From assembly GCA_965364515.1 (NCBI GenBank), contig CBDTXZ010000189.1:1-5788 (forward strand): a DNA stretch of 5,788 nucleotides, in the 5' to 3' direction. The DNA is from JAHEDH01 sp965364515. GTDB taxonomy: Bacteria > Actinomycetota > Acidimicrobiia > Spongiisociales > ZC4RG35. The number at the start of each line of letters is the position of its first letter. Positions within the stretch are counted from its first letter, which is position 1. The notes under the pieces are model-generated. The model saw only the letters and a program-made list of their open reading frames with translations. It had not been told where the DNA came from and ran no database searches. Made by a program: the position numbers and the translations under genes. Positions 5,694-5,788 of the stretch are shown piece by piece.

Positions 5694-5788
5694 TCAAGCT
5701 CCTACCCCGAGCCCGGCCATGACGAGCGCGGCGCTCACTCGAAGGTGGCTCGCAGACGAGATGAGCGTCTCGACCCCGAGTCGCTCGG
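5694..5788 (-). CDS. C-terminal end of an upstream gene, possibly radA (partial)
   Basis: Thirty codons followed by TGA enter from the right edge (frame set by base 5786). The peptide begins ERLGVETLISS and ends LRVSAALVMAGLGVGA. The hydrophobic-alternating pattern looks coding, and the other frames hit stops or give Ser/Arg-rich junk. RadA, an ATP-dependent DNA repair and recombination protein, is the usual gene just before disA in Firmicutes and mycobacteria, and a C-terminal piece of the form RLG...L...LR.AL...GL would suit it. I do not recognise a diagnostic motif, so the identity rests mainly on gene order. The stop lies 49 bases before the disA start. Confidence 0.5.
   Translation of the reverse strand, partial: ERLGVETLISSASHLRVSAALVMAGLGVGA

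Noticed and set aside
1..5788. Mobile elements, CRISPR arrays or a defence system
   Set aside because: No transposase, integrase, spaced direct repeats or defence-type genes are seen. The genes are core housekeeping genes with uniform composition.

Overview
This 5.8-kb, high-G+C window is a compact run of housekeeping genes, all on the minus strand. In transcription order (right to left) it holds: the last 30 codons of an unidentified gene, possibly radA by position; disA (c-di-AMP synthase); carD (RNA polymerase-binding regulator); ispF (isoprenoid enzyme) with an unusual C-terminal extension; cysS (cysteinyl-tRNA synthetase); rlmB (23S rRNA 2'-O-methyltransferase); a zinc-ribbon plus metallo-beta-lactamase-fold hydrolase; a terminator-like hairpin; and tRNA-Thr(UGU). 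The carD-ispF-cysS-rlmB order, a standalone CarD and a DisA nearby are typical of Actinomycetota. Mycobacterium has carD-ispD-ispF-cysS-rlmB with radA-disA close by. A deep actinobacterial lineage such as Acidimicrobiia is my guess, but the window alone cannot fix the class.

Layout: carD and ispF overlap by 4 bases (ATGA) and cysS and rlmB overlap by 26 bases, so these pairs are probably translationally coupled. No intergenic gap exceeds 62 bases. disA, carD and, less clearly, cysS lack a Shine-Dalgarno sequence and have a -10-like hexamer 8 to 10 bases before the start codon. That is the pattern of leaderless or nearly leaderless transcripts, common in actinobacteria. rlmB and the hydrolase have Shine-Dalgarno sequences instead.

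The main novelty is in ispF. After a normal-length IspF domain (about residues 1-160) and a short linker, residues 186-268 align without a gap, to the last residue, with the C-terminal domain of the CarD encoded just upstream (26 of 83 identical by my hand count). The tryptophan matching the CarD promoter wedge is kept, but nearby basic residues are lost. The IspF domain itself departs from E. coli IspF at several ligand-contact positions, and ispD, which usually sits between carD and ispF in actinobacteria, is absent. A second point is that the hydrolase seems to start at an ATT codon behind a strong Shine-Dalgarno sequence. Starting at the first GTG would cut its N-terminal zinc ribbon in half.

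Functionally the genes join second-messenger synthesis and genome integrity (DisA), transcription initiation (CarD), isoprenoid precursors (IspF) and translation (CysS, RlmB, tRNA-Thr). I found no mobile element, CRISPR array, riboswitch or long repeat.
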